Source: Pictodentalium vernedei
Taxonomy: Eukaryota > Mollusca > Scaphopoda > Dentaliida > Dentaliidae
Reading direction: 5' to 3'
DNA: 64,000 nucleotides
NCBI GenBank assembly: GCA_031216915.1
Contig: CM062292.1
Coordinates: forward strand, 205,737,262 to 205,801,261
The position numbers and the translations under genes are program-made. The notes beneath the pieces are model-generated. The model worked only from the letters and a program-made list of their open reading frames with translations, made no database searches and was not told where the DNA came from. Shown piece by piece: positions 43,980 to 55,083 of the stretch; the stretch's first letter is position 1, and each line of letters opens with the position of its first letter.

Positions 43980-45340
43980 AGATTCTGTCTGGTGGATCTA
44001 AAGAAGATCATTTGAGGAATATTCTACATACTGTACTCAGTTAAACTTTGGGCTCCGAAATATGGACCCATGATCCTTGATTTTAACATACATGAACTTG
44101 AATTTGCCCCCAAATGGATGGTGTATACCAAATATGAAAAAAGATTTTTAAAGCATTTTCTTCATAAGGAGACCAAAACATGAACCCTGGAACTTGGCGG
44201 AAGCTAATACCAACTGTCAGAAGATTTGGACCAGTGGATCAGAAGAAGATTTTAAAGAATATTCCTCTTATGGCCCTAGGTTAAAATTTATTTGAACAGA
44301 CAGATTCCAAATACATGTGTACAAACTCACAGACAGGATTTGAACAAACTTAAATCTGACCTCCTTAAGGATACAGGATACCAAATATGATAAGATTCTG
44401 ACTGGTGGATCTGAAGAAGAATATTTTTTTAAGAATTTCTCATGCAATTGAAATTCGGATTCCATAAAGAGCCCAAATAAAAACTCAGGGACTTAATTTG
44501 AACAAACTTGAATCTGATTCCCATAAGGATGATGTGTATTAAATATCAAATAATTCTGAATGGTAGCTCTTAAGAAGAATATTTTTAAAGAGCATTCTTC
44601 AAAAGGAACTAATAGGGAGCCCAAATTTTGAATTCTGAAAACTGATTCCCTCAAATCCACCAATCAGGACTCGTTTTAAGGTCTACACTAAAGTTAATGT
44701 TTGAAATGAATACATGTACATGTTGGTCCTAATGCTCAGATGGACATTCCAGGACACTGAACTCAGGTGACAGCTTTTCCAGCCCAGGAACATGATACTT
44801 CATAATTCCATTAAATAGGATGGCTGCTAAGTGAATGTGTGGGGTAGACCAATCAACACTTTCAATGTGCAGCCTCAAGGCTGAGTTTTTTCGTACCTGT
44901 AAGGCTTGTCATTATAAGAAAATGAAATCCATTTAAATATTTTTTTCAAATTATCAGTCTTACGAGCTGAAAACAGGCAAAAATTAATTAAGGGCCATAT
45001 CTCTGCTCAGTATGGCCGAACCGCACAAGTTTTTTAACTCATTCAAGACAAAGAAAGTCTCACATAAAGAACAAATCCATTGATATTTATTCAAGTTTTC
45101 AAGCTTATGAGCTGAAAACAGTCAAAAATGAAGTTAAGGGAGATAACTCTGCTCAGTGTGGCAAAACCACACCAGTTGAACTCATTCAAGATACATGTAT
45201 TGTTAAGAAAGTCTCACATACCAAATACTGACTGAATCCATTGATATTTGTTCAAGCTGCTGTGCCAATGAGCTGAAAACTGACATTGTTAAGAAAGTCT
45301 TAGAAACCAAATAATGCTCCCCCACCCACCCCTGTATCAA
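43980..45340 (+). repeat. Decayed repeat units and related diverged blocks
   Basis: 43980-44640 contains about four degenerate ~160-bp units (GATTCTGACTGGTGGATCTG, GAGCCCAAAT, GAACAAACTTGAATCTGA). 44813-44886 is a fragment of the 32990-33211 MITE. 44960-45310 has two or three diverged copies of a block with GAGCTGAAAACAG and AAGAAAGTCTCACATA. Confidence 0.65.
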
Positions 45341-45864
45341 TAAGAAGAGACCCCACGGGGCCTGAAGCACTCATCTTGCACAGAACACAATTTAAACAGA
45401 GTCCAAGAATGAGTCTACATTAAGCAAGCCATCTCCATAGGCTACACTGTCAATCCTTGAGTCCCTCAGGAGTGACAAAAATAATCTGGGCATCATGCCT
45501 TTTCTTCAGTTGATCATAAAGTAAAATGTAGAGCTCCCCTATGAAGCCCCTTGATACAACCTATGTGGATTAATCTTAGTACCTCTAGAGGGTACTGAAT
45601 ACAAAATTTTTAATTCTTCAGAAAAATGGCCAATTCCGGCTCCCATAGAGAGCCCAAATATTAATCCAGGCTCTTGATTTGAACACAGTTAAATCTGACT
45701 TCCCTAGAGATGTTGTGTACCGAATATGAAAACATTCTGACTGTTGGATCTGAAGAAGAGAAATTGTAAAGAAATTTCTTTGAATTGCACTAAGTTCAAA
45801 TTTGGGCTACCATAGTGAGCCCAAATATTAACCTATGGATCCGATTTGAACAAACTTGAATCTG

Positions 45865-45897
<33 letters not shown>

Positions 45898-46918
45898 TAG
45901 AGATGTTGTATACCAAATGTGAAAGCATTCTGACAAGTGAATCTGAAGAAGAAGATTTTTGAAGAAATTCCTTGGTTTGAAGAATCTAGAATTTGACACT
46001 CATAACAATGATGTATACCAAATATTCAAAGATTCTGACTGGTGGTTCTGAAGAAGAAGATTTTTAAAGAATATTCCCCATATTACCCTATGTTAAAACT
46101 TCGGGCTCCTGTAGAGAGCCCAAATATGAACCAATGAGCTTCATTTCAACAAACTTTTATCTGACCCCCCTATGAATGCTGTATACCAAATATCAAAAGA
46201 TTCTGATGATTGGTTCTGGAGAAAAGTTTTTTTAAATTTTTGCAAATATGCTGACTCAGCATTTTTTCGATGCCCATTACAGAACACCCTAACATAACCG
46301 ATGGCAATTTCTTTTCACCATTCAATTCTACTAGTCATAAGGATACTTCATACCAAATAAAAGCTCTCTGTTCCGTGGGGTTTGGGAAATATGGGCATTT
46401 GAAAATATTTCTATTTTTAGCTCCCAGGGTTCCCATGGGGATGCGAGAATTTTTTTTTTTTTGCATGGGTCAAGTCCTTATGACCCAATACTACCACAAA
46501 CCAAATTTGGTTCATACCGGACCATCGGTTCAGAAAATAGAAATTTTGGGCGGAGCCAAAAATCTTACCCCTCCTATTACAAAGCCAAATATTACTTCAC
46601 GAACTTCGTTTGAACAAACTTGATTCTACACCTCATATGGAAGCTCCATAGCAAATATCAAGTCATTGTACACACTGGTTCTTGAGAAGAAGATTTTAAA
46701 AATATTTTGGAGCATTTTCCCCCACTCCCTCCCTATGGGGCTGAGCATGTTGAGTTGAACAAAAATGAAATGCCCCTTTGGGACCATCACTAACACAAAC
46801 TTTCACTTGAATTGGCCCAGTGGCTTTGGAGGAGAAGACCAAAACATGGTGTTGACGGACGACGGACCGAGAGCGATGAGATAAGCTCAGCTTTACTTTG
46901 TCAAGATGAGCTAAAAAT
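45341..46918 (+). mobile_element. Complete-looking copy of the mollusc-type dispersed repeat (1.6 kb)
   Basis: The 5' end is AGAGACCCCACGGGGCCTGA followed by GCACTCATC. Then come several ~150-bp units, a unique body from about 46200, and the 3' end GACGGACGACGGACCGAGAG, ATAAGCTCAG and GATGAGCTAAAAA. The 5' end has a small CCCC.CGGGG hairpin and the 3' end an AAGCTCA/TGAGCTA hairpin. No ORF, so it is non-autonomous. The unit array contains a 32-bp poly-C tract at about 45867-45898. The class is uncertain; Helitron-like rolling-circle origin is possible. Confidence 0.6.
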
Positions 46919-48133
46919 GATAAAAACTCAAAGCTAAAATGTTTAGAAAGAACATATCTTGGCTACATGTGCACACTTATCAGTCAGCTGTTTGTGCTTT
47001 ATCAAAAGAAAAGGCACTTCCACTTGTACATGTGTACTTTCATGATACATCACCGGGAGTGGGGTTGATGGGAGAAGTTGGTATTTATTTCTAGCGGTAT
47101 GAGGCTTCTCTCCCTCCCACTTTTTCTCCTTCTTTCTCAGTTTCCCACTCTGTCTTTCATACCCTCCCCCTCTTGAACAATTCTTTAGTCAATTGTTTGT
47201 TTTGTTTTATATCAAGATATAAGGGTGTTCAGACAATTCCCCCTCCCATAACAATCCCAGTCCAAAGTCCAAAAATGCACAGGCAACTACCCCTCCCCCC
47301 CCCCCCCCCCCCTCATTCCTAGCTGAACTGGCATACAGGATAAGTAACTGCCCCAGTCCATTTGGTACCAAACACAACTGTAAAGCGGCAAATGGAAACC
47401 ACAACAACTGCCCCAAGCATCCAATTTTTGTAATAAACTGAAATGAATTTTTAAGAATGAAAGAGCATTTAAACTTTCAGTTCACTTAATTTACATGTAG
47501 ATGTTGTATAAAAAGTTTACTGTTTGATCAATATCACTTTCAGAGATGCTGTATTAACAATAACTTACAATTTTGGCCTTGGAGTCTTTTGGGGTTTTTT
47601 TTTCCAGCATCAAAATTTTTTACTCATACTCACATTTCAAGTAAAATAAGTTTACAGAGATGTTTAGATGGTGTAGTTGTCAGACTCATAAATTAAGATA
47701 AAAAGAATAAAGATTCAGAACAGGCCACTGAGTCCTGGGCAGGATTTGTTGCCAACTTTCAGTTTGCCTCAACATATCAGCTCTCTTGACTCCCTAACCT
47801 AGTCTCTGCTTCCCCCTTGGGGAGGGGATGGGGTCTACAGCAACTAACTCCCTATCCCCCAACTAACTCCTCTACTGTTGGCTCATCGGGAAATAACCAC
47901 CCCCTTGCCAGGGAGTGATACACCACGGCAAGATATCCCCGTGGACAAAGTACCTGGGACAAGTTGTAGGAGTCTAACCAAGATTACTCCCAGCCCATAT
48001 CAATAACAAGAGGCCCAAGGGGCCTTAATCGTTTAGCTGGCAAGTGGTTCAAATAAGTATTTTGGGTCACATTCAGTTAGTCATGGTTCAAATCAACACT
48101 ACAGAGGAATGAAGTCATGAAATTATTTTTAAC
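46919..48133. other. Unannotated sequence with simple repeats
   Basis: Poly-C at about 47287-47313, a CT-rich stretch at about 47105-47175, and a short repeat-end fragment ACAAGAGGCCCAAGGGGCCT at about 48006-48026. No gene. Confidence 0.5.
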
Positions 48134-48137
48134 TCTA

Positions 48138-48173
48138 CGTCGCACGAGTGCTTTAATGTCGCAAGTCCATTTT
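48138..48173 (+). repeat. Left TIR of the 7-kb transposon
   Basis: Inverted match to 55084-55119, with two C/T differences in 36 bases. Contains GAGTGCTTTAATGTCG; a partial echo, GTGCTATAATGTCG, occurs internally at about 48319-48332. Confidence 0.75.
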
Positions 48174-49342
48174 GGCACGAAAATGAGTTTTTGGTATCAT
48201 TGGATTCGTCTTTAAATTTTCTATCACCTGGTGCTAATTAATCTTGGCAAACCTACCCCACTCCCATGAAAAATGCTGTGCAATTTTGTTGTATCTCCAC
48301 GGTGGTGGTTTTTGTCCGTGCTATAATGTCGTATCTTTATGTCCAATGAAAGAGTGATAATTTGTCACATGTGTAACATCTGACTAATGGCGGAGCATAG
48401 GATCAACCGTTTTAGGTATCAGTAGAAATCGCTTTTATTTTTCAACATAATGTACATTTAATAATTCCATATTTTGCGATTTTATTTATTAAATATTGAT
48501 CGATGAATGACTTAAATATTTGCCTGATCGCGTTTCTGGGGAATGAGTGACAGAGCATTTTGTGGGCAATGGGAGATATGACATTCTAGCTCTAAAAGAA
48601 ATGCAAGTTGCACTTAGGTTATAATATCGGATCATGGAGATAAGACATTTCAGCATGTAAGTGTTAGACCCTCATTTCTCTTTCTGATTTGAATAAAAGT
48701 AATACCAGCAGTGTGCGAAGCTGTATTTGGGACAAAACTGGGGGTGGGGTGGGTAGGGATAAAACAACTGTCTATGGGCCCACCTTGCCCTCAGAGTTAA
48801 GTATTTTGAGACTAGTATACATATTAATTTGCTGTCGAGTTGGTAATTCATCTATTCATCACTGCTTTATTGTTTTCAATGCAACCATCACTAGCCCATG
48901 GTAGTATATGCTGGTACGTCACATGGTGTATTTTGTGAAAAGATACATTTTGTTGTCTTTGAATTATTTATTCTTGAAGAACAACAGAATAAAGCCAGCC
49001 TCACCCCACCTGTATGTTTGCATGTGCAGGGACGATGTTCGTTGGTTGTAAATATGAATGAAAGTTGTCTGTTTCACGCATGTCCTTGGTGTATAAGTGT
49101 ATGTCGGTTTGGCAAGCTTATGCTAGGAAGTGATTTGGCATCACACACTTTAGTGGCCTACCATACGTTCATAATCAAATCGAGGTGCATACATTATATA
49201 ATACCTCAAGTGAACATAACAGTGCAATGCATAAATATTGGGATCTGCAAGGTGTAGGCAAAATTGCGGCTTGGGTTAGGGTTACAAATGTACGTGACTA
49301 CAAGTAAGCTAGTATGCTAACCCATTTTGTTTTCTTTTCCAG
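48174..49342. other. Transposon 5' region, probable promoter, 5' exon and intron
   Basis: No large ORF. Candidate splice donors are CAT|GTAAGT at 48656 and ACAA|GTAAGC at 49303. The acceptor at 49342 must be served by some upstream exon, which I cannot identify. Confidence 0.4.
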
Positions 49343-50000
49343 CCTCAAAAGTTTGGGAATTCTAGATCTACCCAATGAACTTATTATTCTAATACTGGAT
49401 AACTTTTCACTGTACGAACTTTCGACATTATTATCAAAAACATGTAAACGCATCCACGATGTTATACATCAAACATCATACTTATGGAGGAATTTCGAAC
49501 TTCCAGACGCCATAACTTTGAATATACAAGACCTTCAACTCATGTCTCATGCAAAGGCGTTTAAAAAATTTGAAATAGCCTTTTCCATAATTAGTGCACC
49601 TGTACAGGATCTAGATTTTCACCTGGTTCAAGGGTTAATTCAAGCTGAAAAATTATACTCGTTGAATCTTTCTGGAACTTCCATTTCTACAGAGTGTTTT
49701 TTACCGGCGCTGACTAAACTGCAAATCCTGGACGTATCGGAATATTCAAACTTGCGCAATTCAAATTTTCTTTCCATTGAAAAATGTACTAAGCTAAATG
49801 CTTTATACGTTTCATTTACAACATTGTCAGCAACAACTCTGCTGGAGTTAGTAAAACACTTGAATCTATTGGAACTTTTAGATATAACAGGGATTCATCT
49901 GGATCTGCGATTGTGCCTGAAAATACTGAACGAACTTTATAAGACTGTTTCGTATGTACCAAATATCATTGAGGGAACGTTTGACGCTTTAAGAACTTGA
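49343..50000 (+). CDS. F-box/leucine-rich-repeat protein exon inside the transposon
   Basis: A TTTTGTTTTCTTTTCCAG acceptor directly precedes the coding exon, and the frame runs to TGA at 49998-50000 (about 218 codons). The N-terminal ~45 residues are an F-box: LDLPNELIILILDNFSLYEL, then LLSKTCKRIHDVI and LWRNFELP. The rest contains leucine-rich repeats (LYSLNLSGTSIS, LQILDVSEYSNLRN, LNALYVSFTTLS, LLELLDITGIHLD). F-box proteins recruit substrates to SCF ubiquitin ligases through Skp1 (family knowledge). The frame immediately upstream of the acceptor is open only by chance. The target is unknown. It lies 52 bp before the next ORF on the same strand. Confidence 0.75.
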
Positions 50001-50052
50001 ATACCTGGTGAAACCAGCGTATCCGAATTGTTGTTTTAAGGTGGGTTAAACG

Positions 50053-50250
50053 ATGAACGTTGACGCGGCCCTTGAGTTGTTTGATGAAATTTGTACGGAC
50101 ACAGAAAATGACATTGATGAAATATCTGTGGAATCGGTTATAAACTTTCTTCACAGCAACATCGATGAGAAGGAATTTGAGTCATCACCTTGCGCAAATT
50201 CGGAAATTTTTGCCCGAAATAAGCCAGATATCCCCCGTCAGAGAGCATGA
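50053..50250 (+). CDS. Possible N-terminal segment of the DDE-like ORF (65 codons)
   Basis: Opens with ATG after AAACG and encodes an acidic helical segment (ALELFDEICTDTENDIDEIS, FLHSNIDEKEFESS). It overlaps the next ORF, which is in the +1 frame. A CCCCC run at about 50231-50235 is where a 1-base change would join the frames. An alternative is splicing, since TTTCTTCACAG at 50146-50156 is a good acceptor for the downstream frame. Both duplication units have the same arrangement, so it predates the duplication. Confidence 0.45.
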   Translation: MNVDAALELFDEICTDTENDIDEISVESVINFLHSNIDEKEFESSPCANSEIFARNKPDIPRQRA

Positions 50251-52051
50251 CTATAAAACTAGTGAGATATCAGACGATGAAAGTGTGCATGCCACTGCAG
50301 CTAAGGAGGTATCACATGCTTCATCAACCTCAGTAACTGATGGAAATGTTAGCATTTCGAATCACAAGGAAAATGACAACTCCTCCCCCGAGTTCCATTC
50401 TGCCCCATGTATCAGTGGGCACACGGGCCAGAATGGAACTCAGGGGACGAACTGTTGCGATGCTTCTTCATGTACTCCTTCTCGATCTCGTAAACATGCC
50501 CGAAACCCTGACGAATGGCAACGAAATGTTAGGAAACGTATGCGACAGTCGGGTCGGACATACATTGACAGTAAAGGAAAAAAACATAGACAGCGTTTTG
50601 TCAAAACCTTAAAGGATTGTGAGAAGAAATGTTTGTTCAAATGTTCGCTCTTTTTTTATGAATCGGATAGATCAGACATCGCCAAATACTTTTGGGGTTT
50701 AAACGACAATGAAAAAAATGTATTTTACGGACGGATGACCGAACGGCAAACAATTGACAGAAGTCGCACTAACAATCAACATTCGTGTAGAAAATTCTCG
50801 TTTTGCTATTATTTTTTAAAAGAGGAAAAAAAAGTTAGGGTTTGCAAAACATCTTATTTGTCAACACTTGATGTAAGTGAGAAACGACTTCATTATTTCC
50901 ACAAGAAAAATCCCAGTTTCTCCATGGATAATGTGCAACGACCCACTGACGATCAGAGAGGCAAATATTCTAAAAAAGCAACGTCGCCCACCGATCTTGC
51001 GCATATTAGGGAGCACATTAATCGATTCCCTCGTATTCCATCGCACTGTTGCCGCTCTACAACTCAACAAGAATATTTTGAAGCTGAACTGTCACTTCCA
51101 AAAGTGTATCGCCTGTATGAAGATTGGTGTTCACAGAACTTGTACGAGTCAACCAAAATCAATGTATATAGAAATATCTTCAACACTGAGTTTAACCTTG
51201 GCTTTCACATACCCAAAAAAGACAAGTGTGATGCCTGCGAAGAATGCAGGGTAGTGCAGAATAACTCTTTAGGGGTAGTACCAGAAGATGCCCTGTCGAA
51301 ATATCAGGATCATATTAACAAGACAAAGACACGCCAACACCGAAACAGGGATCGCGAAGCAAAGAGTGTTGGTGTGTCATTTGATATGGAGAATGTGTTA
51401 ACTTTACCCAAATCAAACATATCAAATTTCTTCTACAAAAGAAAATTGACGGTTTTCAACATGACAGCACATTGTTCTGTTAATTCTAAAGCATATAGTG
51501 CCATTTGGGGAGAAAATCTACCTGGAAGAGACGCAAATGCGCTTGCCAGTGCAGTGTGTAAAATTTTGGATACAATATCTGAAGATCTTCCTGAAATTAC
51601 CTACTTCATCCTTTGGTCTGACTCTTGTGTTCCACAGAATAGGAATTCCCACCTCACAATGGCACTAAAACTTTTCATGTCTACCCACCCTAAAATAACC
51701 AAAATAGAGCAAAAGTTTTCCACACCTGGTCATTCCTGCGTACAAGAAGTTGATAACATCCATTCACATAATCAGAAAAGTTTAAATGTTTGTGAAATTT
51801 ATAGTCCTGTCGGATTGGTTAGGGTTTTAAGTGCGGTCCGGAGCAACGCATCCAAAATTATACAGATACGTAAATGTGATTTTTATGATTATGCTAAGGC
51901 TGCTTCCTCTCTAAAGTTCAGTGCCGTTCCGTTCACACAAATAAAACACTTGATTATTGATGTGGATGAACCGACAAAATGTCGCTACAAAGTGCGTTTT
52001 TCTGAACCCGAATTCGTCGTGGTTAATTTGATACCACTTACCAAGCGCTGA
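50165..52051 (+). CDS. Transposase-like protein of an uncharacterised metazoan family, unit 1 (C-terminally truncated)
   Basis: 628 codons. Ser-rich N-terminus (about 30-110), a basic segment (RKRMRQSGRTYIDSKGKKHR, 123-142), Cys-containing stretches (KKCLFKC; KFSFCYYF; VRVCKTSYL), RGKY, the block FPRIPSHCC, and KKDKCDACEEC (C355, C358, C361). Candidate acidic triad: D407 (VSFDMENVL), D486 (ILWSDSCVPQNRNS) and E528 or D530 (GHSCVQEVDNIHS), fitting an RNase H-fold transposase. The motif order resembles the uncharacterised animal family I know as DUF7869; that name is from memory and should be tested. A CGA-to-TGA change at 52049 ends the frame 52 codons before the stop used by unit 2 (equivalent to 52205-52207). 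Enzyme activity is inference. Confidence 0.65.
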   Translation: MRRNLSHHLAQIRKFLPEISQISPVREHDYKTSEISDDESVHATAAKEVSHASSTSVTDGNVSISNHKENDNSSPEFHSAPCISGHTGQNGTQGTNCCDASSCTPSRSRKHARNPDEWQRNVRKRMRQSGRTYIDSKGKKHRQRFVKTLKDCEKKCLFKCSLFFYESDRSDIAKYFWGLNDNEKNVFYGRMTERQTIDRSRTNNQHSCRKFSFCYYFLKEEKKVRVCKTSYLSTLDVSEKRLHYFHKKNPSFSMDNVQRPTDDQRGKYSKKATSPTDLAHIREHINRFPRIPSHCCRSTTQQEYFEAELSLPKVYRLYEDWCSQNLYESTKINVYRNIFNTEFNLGFHIPKKDKCDACEECRVVQNNSLGVVPEDALSKYQDHINKTKTRQHRNRDREAKSVGVSFDMENVLTLPKSNISNFFYKRKLTVFNMTAHCSVNSKAYSAIWGENLPGRDANALASAVCKILDTISEDLPEITYFILWSDSCVPQNRNSHLTMALKLFMSTHPKITKIEQKFSTPGHSCVQEVDNIHSHNQKSLNVCEIYSPVGLVRVLSAVRSNASKIIQIRKCDFYDYAKAASSLKFSAVPFTQIKHLIIDVDEPTKCRYKVRFSEPEFVVVNLIPLTKR

Positions 52052-52207
52052 CTCTCTAATTTTAATTATGGTTTAAAACAACCCCTCATAATTACGAAAC
52101 GTCAAAAACTTCCAAAACAAAAGGTTGCTGATATTCGCAGTATGATGAAATGGATGCCCACTGTCAATAAACAGTTTTATGAAGCTATCTTCCAAAACAA
52201 GGAGTAG

Positions 52208-52826
52208 GATACATTTATGTTCAGTGGATCTAATATTACTTACCGTGAAATAAAGTGAATTCGGTTAATGGAGCAAATTCGGTTGACACTCTTCAAGGAT
52301 ACTGTTAACATACTTTTGCTAATGCTTTTGAAATTTGTTAGGTACTAGGCCTATGTATTTTAGTTTATTAGAGTTCTTTTGTCTGTCGAATTCGCTCCAT
52401 TAACCAATCAACCCCATTTTACGGCACGCTTGAACATTCTTTTAGTACATCTGGGGCATGTTCTGTATTTTCCTACGCGGCCTACGTAAAATACTTGACG
52501 GTTACAAGTTACTCAAAATACTGTTGTACAACCGTTCACAAATTCAAATCAAATCCGAAGCAAGTTATGTATGGTATAACTTGACACAGACTTGTACATT
52601 GCTGTGTTTGTGAATTGATACAACAAGTCGTGCCTCAGTTTACAATAACAAAATTCTGAGATACCACAGAAGAATCACGAAAGCGCCCTCGTGTTTTGTT
52701 CAGTCTTTGCTTCATTAATGCACTTGCTTTCGTGTTTTTTATGTTGTATCTAAGAATTTGTGTCCTTTTATGATCAGTTTCCGCGCAGGGATTCGTAGCA
52801 ATCCACAAGTACTGTACTGTATCCGT
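52208..52826. other. Transposon 3' region after the large ORF
   Basis: An imperfect inverted pair, ATTCGGTTAATGGAGCAAAT (about 52259) and GAATTCGCTCCATTAACC (about 52387), can form a long hairpin. AATAAA-like GAAATAAAG at about 52249 could serve polyadenylation of the ORF. Confidence 0.45.
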
Positions 52827-53425
52827 TTTGATAAGTTGGTTGATGATATTAATTTTGCTGCCGTTTCCAGAGATCTGATGCATTCTATGTGACAATAAGT
52901 ACGTAAAACACATTAGAACACTATGAGCAGAGTATTGCCTGATTTCTGGCATCTTAGTTAATGGTAAAGCTTACCCACCTTCAATAAGTTTGGTTCATAT
53001 CCAGTTGGGAGCATTTTTGTTTTTTATTCATCACATCAATGAGTCATTTGATAAGTTGGTTGAGAATGATTCACTGTCGTTCCTAAAGATCTAATGCATT
53101 CTATGTGACTTTAGGCACATAAAACGCATTAGAACAATGTGAACGGAGCATTGCCTGATTTCTGGCATGTTAGTAAATGGTAAAATTTACCTTCCTTCGT
53201 TAAGTTTAGTTGTAGTCCAGTTGGGACCATTTTTGTTGTTTATTCATTACATCAAAGAGTCGTTTGATAAGTTGGTTGCGGATGATTTGTAGCCATCCCC
53301 AAAGGTCTAATGTGTTCTATGTAACATTAAGCACATAAAACGCCTTAAAACGCCGTGAACTGTGTATTACCTGACCTTTGGTATCTCAGTTAATGGTAAA
53401 GATTACCTGCATTCATTGCGTTCCC
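52827..53425. repeat. Tandem repeat, three ~218-bp units
   Basis: Units start near 52827, 53047 and 53263 with TTTGATAAGTTGGTTG, each followed by TCTAATGC.TTCTATGT, CACATAAAACGC.TTA, TTGCCTGATTTCTGGCAT and TTAATGGTAAAG.TTACC. They are diverged from each other but complete. Repeated in unit 2 at about 59415-60010. Confidence 0.85.
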
Positions 53426-53815
53426 CAATGAACGTCTGTTTCCTTTACACCGGTGGACTCCTATTTATAAGAGTATTAGGCCCTAAGACTATAATTCCGT
53501 GGCATAAAAGTTCAAAGAGACTAATTTTCCAACAAACTTTTATTCCCTTTACACCATTGTAAAGGGAATTAAAGTTAGTTGGAAAATAAGTTCAATCAGC
53601 CTCCAGGGAATGTAAAAGGAATAGAAGTTTTTTGGAACATTAGTCCCTCTGGACTATAACGCCACGGAATTATAGTCCTAGGTCTAATATTCCTACAAAT
53701 AGGAACACATCGGACTACTATTCTTAGAAATGCAAGACCTAGGACTATAATTCCGCGGAACAGTAGTCCAGAGGTACTGATTTTTCTACGGACTTCAATT
53801 CTTTGCACCAGCTAC
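53426..53815. repeat. Nested palindromes / foldback block
   Basis: An inner hairpin pairs TTTTCCAACAAACTTTTATT-type sequence (about 53526-53553) with its complement (about 53562-53590) around CCCTTTACACCATTGTAAAGGG. An outer pair matches CTATTTATAAGAGTATTAGG and ACTATAATTCCGTGG (about 53459-53503) to CCACGGAATTATAGTCC (about 53660-53680). A third inverted pair, GAATTATAGTCCTAGGTCT and AGACCTAGGACTATAATTC, overlaps the outer one. No ORF is credible. Confidence 0.75.
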
Positions 53816-55083
53816 ATTCCCAACAAAATGAAAAATGTTTTACCCTGCACCGAAGAGTCTGGTTGTTTGGTCCAAAATAACACATAGTTTAGCACTGAAT
53901 TTTGCTTATCTCTTCCACATGAGACCCCAAATCAGGTATAATAATCTTGTGTAAGGAACATCACCCAGCAAATAATAATGAAATGAGTGTGCTTCCTAAA
54001 CTATTTCCGTTCTGTTATGAACCCACTGACCAAACATTTCGGTGCGTTGAATATGCCAGTATGACTCATTTGAGGCCTGGTGAAAGGAAAATTTGTGTTT
54101 ATTTTGATTAACATGTTTCCTGTTTGTAGTTTTGAAATTTATTTTGAAGATAAAATAATTCTTTAAAACCAGCCATTGTAGTTTTACAACTCGTCATAAT
54201 GTTTCCCTACTCTACACAAACATTGTCACAAAGATAGGACAATGCTTTCGACAATTAATTTCTCGGGTCTTCCTCATTATAATGAACTTATTTTGTTTGC
54301 GACTTTGTCTTTTACAGTGCATATGCTAACCATCTATTTCCCTTTCCCATTCTCCCCTCTTGTAACTTTTTTGTACCTGAAAACATCTTGTCATTTCCCC
54401 ACCCAGTAAGGTCTTTTGAGAGTTGTCGTGTTGTAGGGTAACGACCAGACTTCTTTGGGACTTAAGTATGGCCGAGAGTCGGTGTCTGTGTGTGTGGGTG
54501 AGGGGGCTGCAAATTTTAAATAACAACATCTCTTCTATAAAGGAGAATGCACGTCTAAAAACCATTTAGAATCTCCACGCTCTCCCTGTTGTTGGATCTT
54601 TCTACATCATGTCATAACTCGATAAGCTGTTGACCCAAGTGTGGTCTGTATGGCAACTATCTAGTTTTTGACATGGACAGACGTATTCAGTTAAAAGTCA
54701 TCCTCACATTTTGTTGAAATTGGTACATATTAAGGCTGTTTGCATCACTTCTGAATGTATACCCCACTGATTTGTGTTAATAGCTATAACATAAGGCACT
54801 ATCATATACATTTACGGTGCGCTGATCTGTGTGCTTAAAGGTCGTATCTCATACGGCATTATAATCGGAACAAAAATTTGCGTTACTCTCTGTGAAAGGT
54901 CGTATCTCCAAACACATTTACGTCATTTTCTAGGAATTAAAATAATATTCGGCAATGAAATTTTACATTTAAGGGTTTTTGGATACCACAAATAATATTT
55001 ACATAGTTACAATAAGCCAAATGCAGTCTATATGCAAAAAGTAAGCGGTCAAAACTTCAAAGTCGATTTTCTCTGAAAATTGA
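53816..55083. other. Transposon 3' noncoding region
   Basis: No gene was recognised. Subterminal words GTCGTATCTC occur at 54841 and 54899. The GT-rich stretch at about 54484-54500 is simple sequence. Confidence 0.45.

Noticed and set aside
45796-45999. Glycine-rich ORFs over poly-C/poly-G tracts (also 47207, 55797, 62553)
   Set aside because: The glycine or proline runs are homopolymers in repeat DNA and the frames have no conserved domain.
49314-49342. ATG at 49314 as start of the F-box protein
   Set aside because: The first nine codons read through a polypyrimidine tract ending in CAG, a clear splice acceptor. The true start is in an upstream exon I could not find.
52827-53425. CRISPR-like spaced repeats
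   Set aside because: Three ~218-bp units with long, diverged homology throughout, in a eukaryotic transposon; not short identical repeats with unique spacers.
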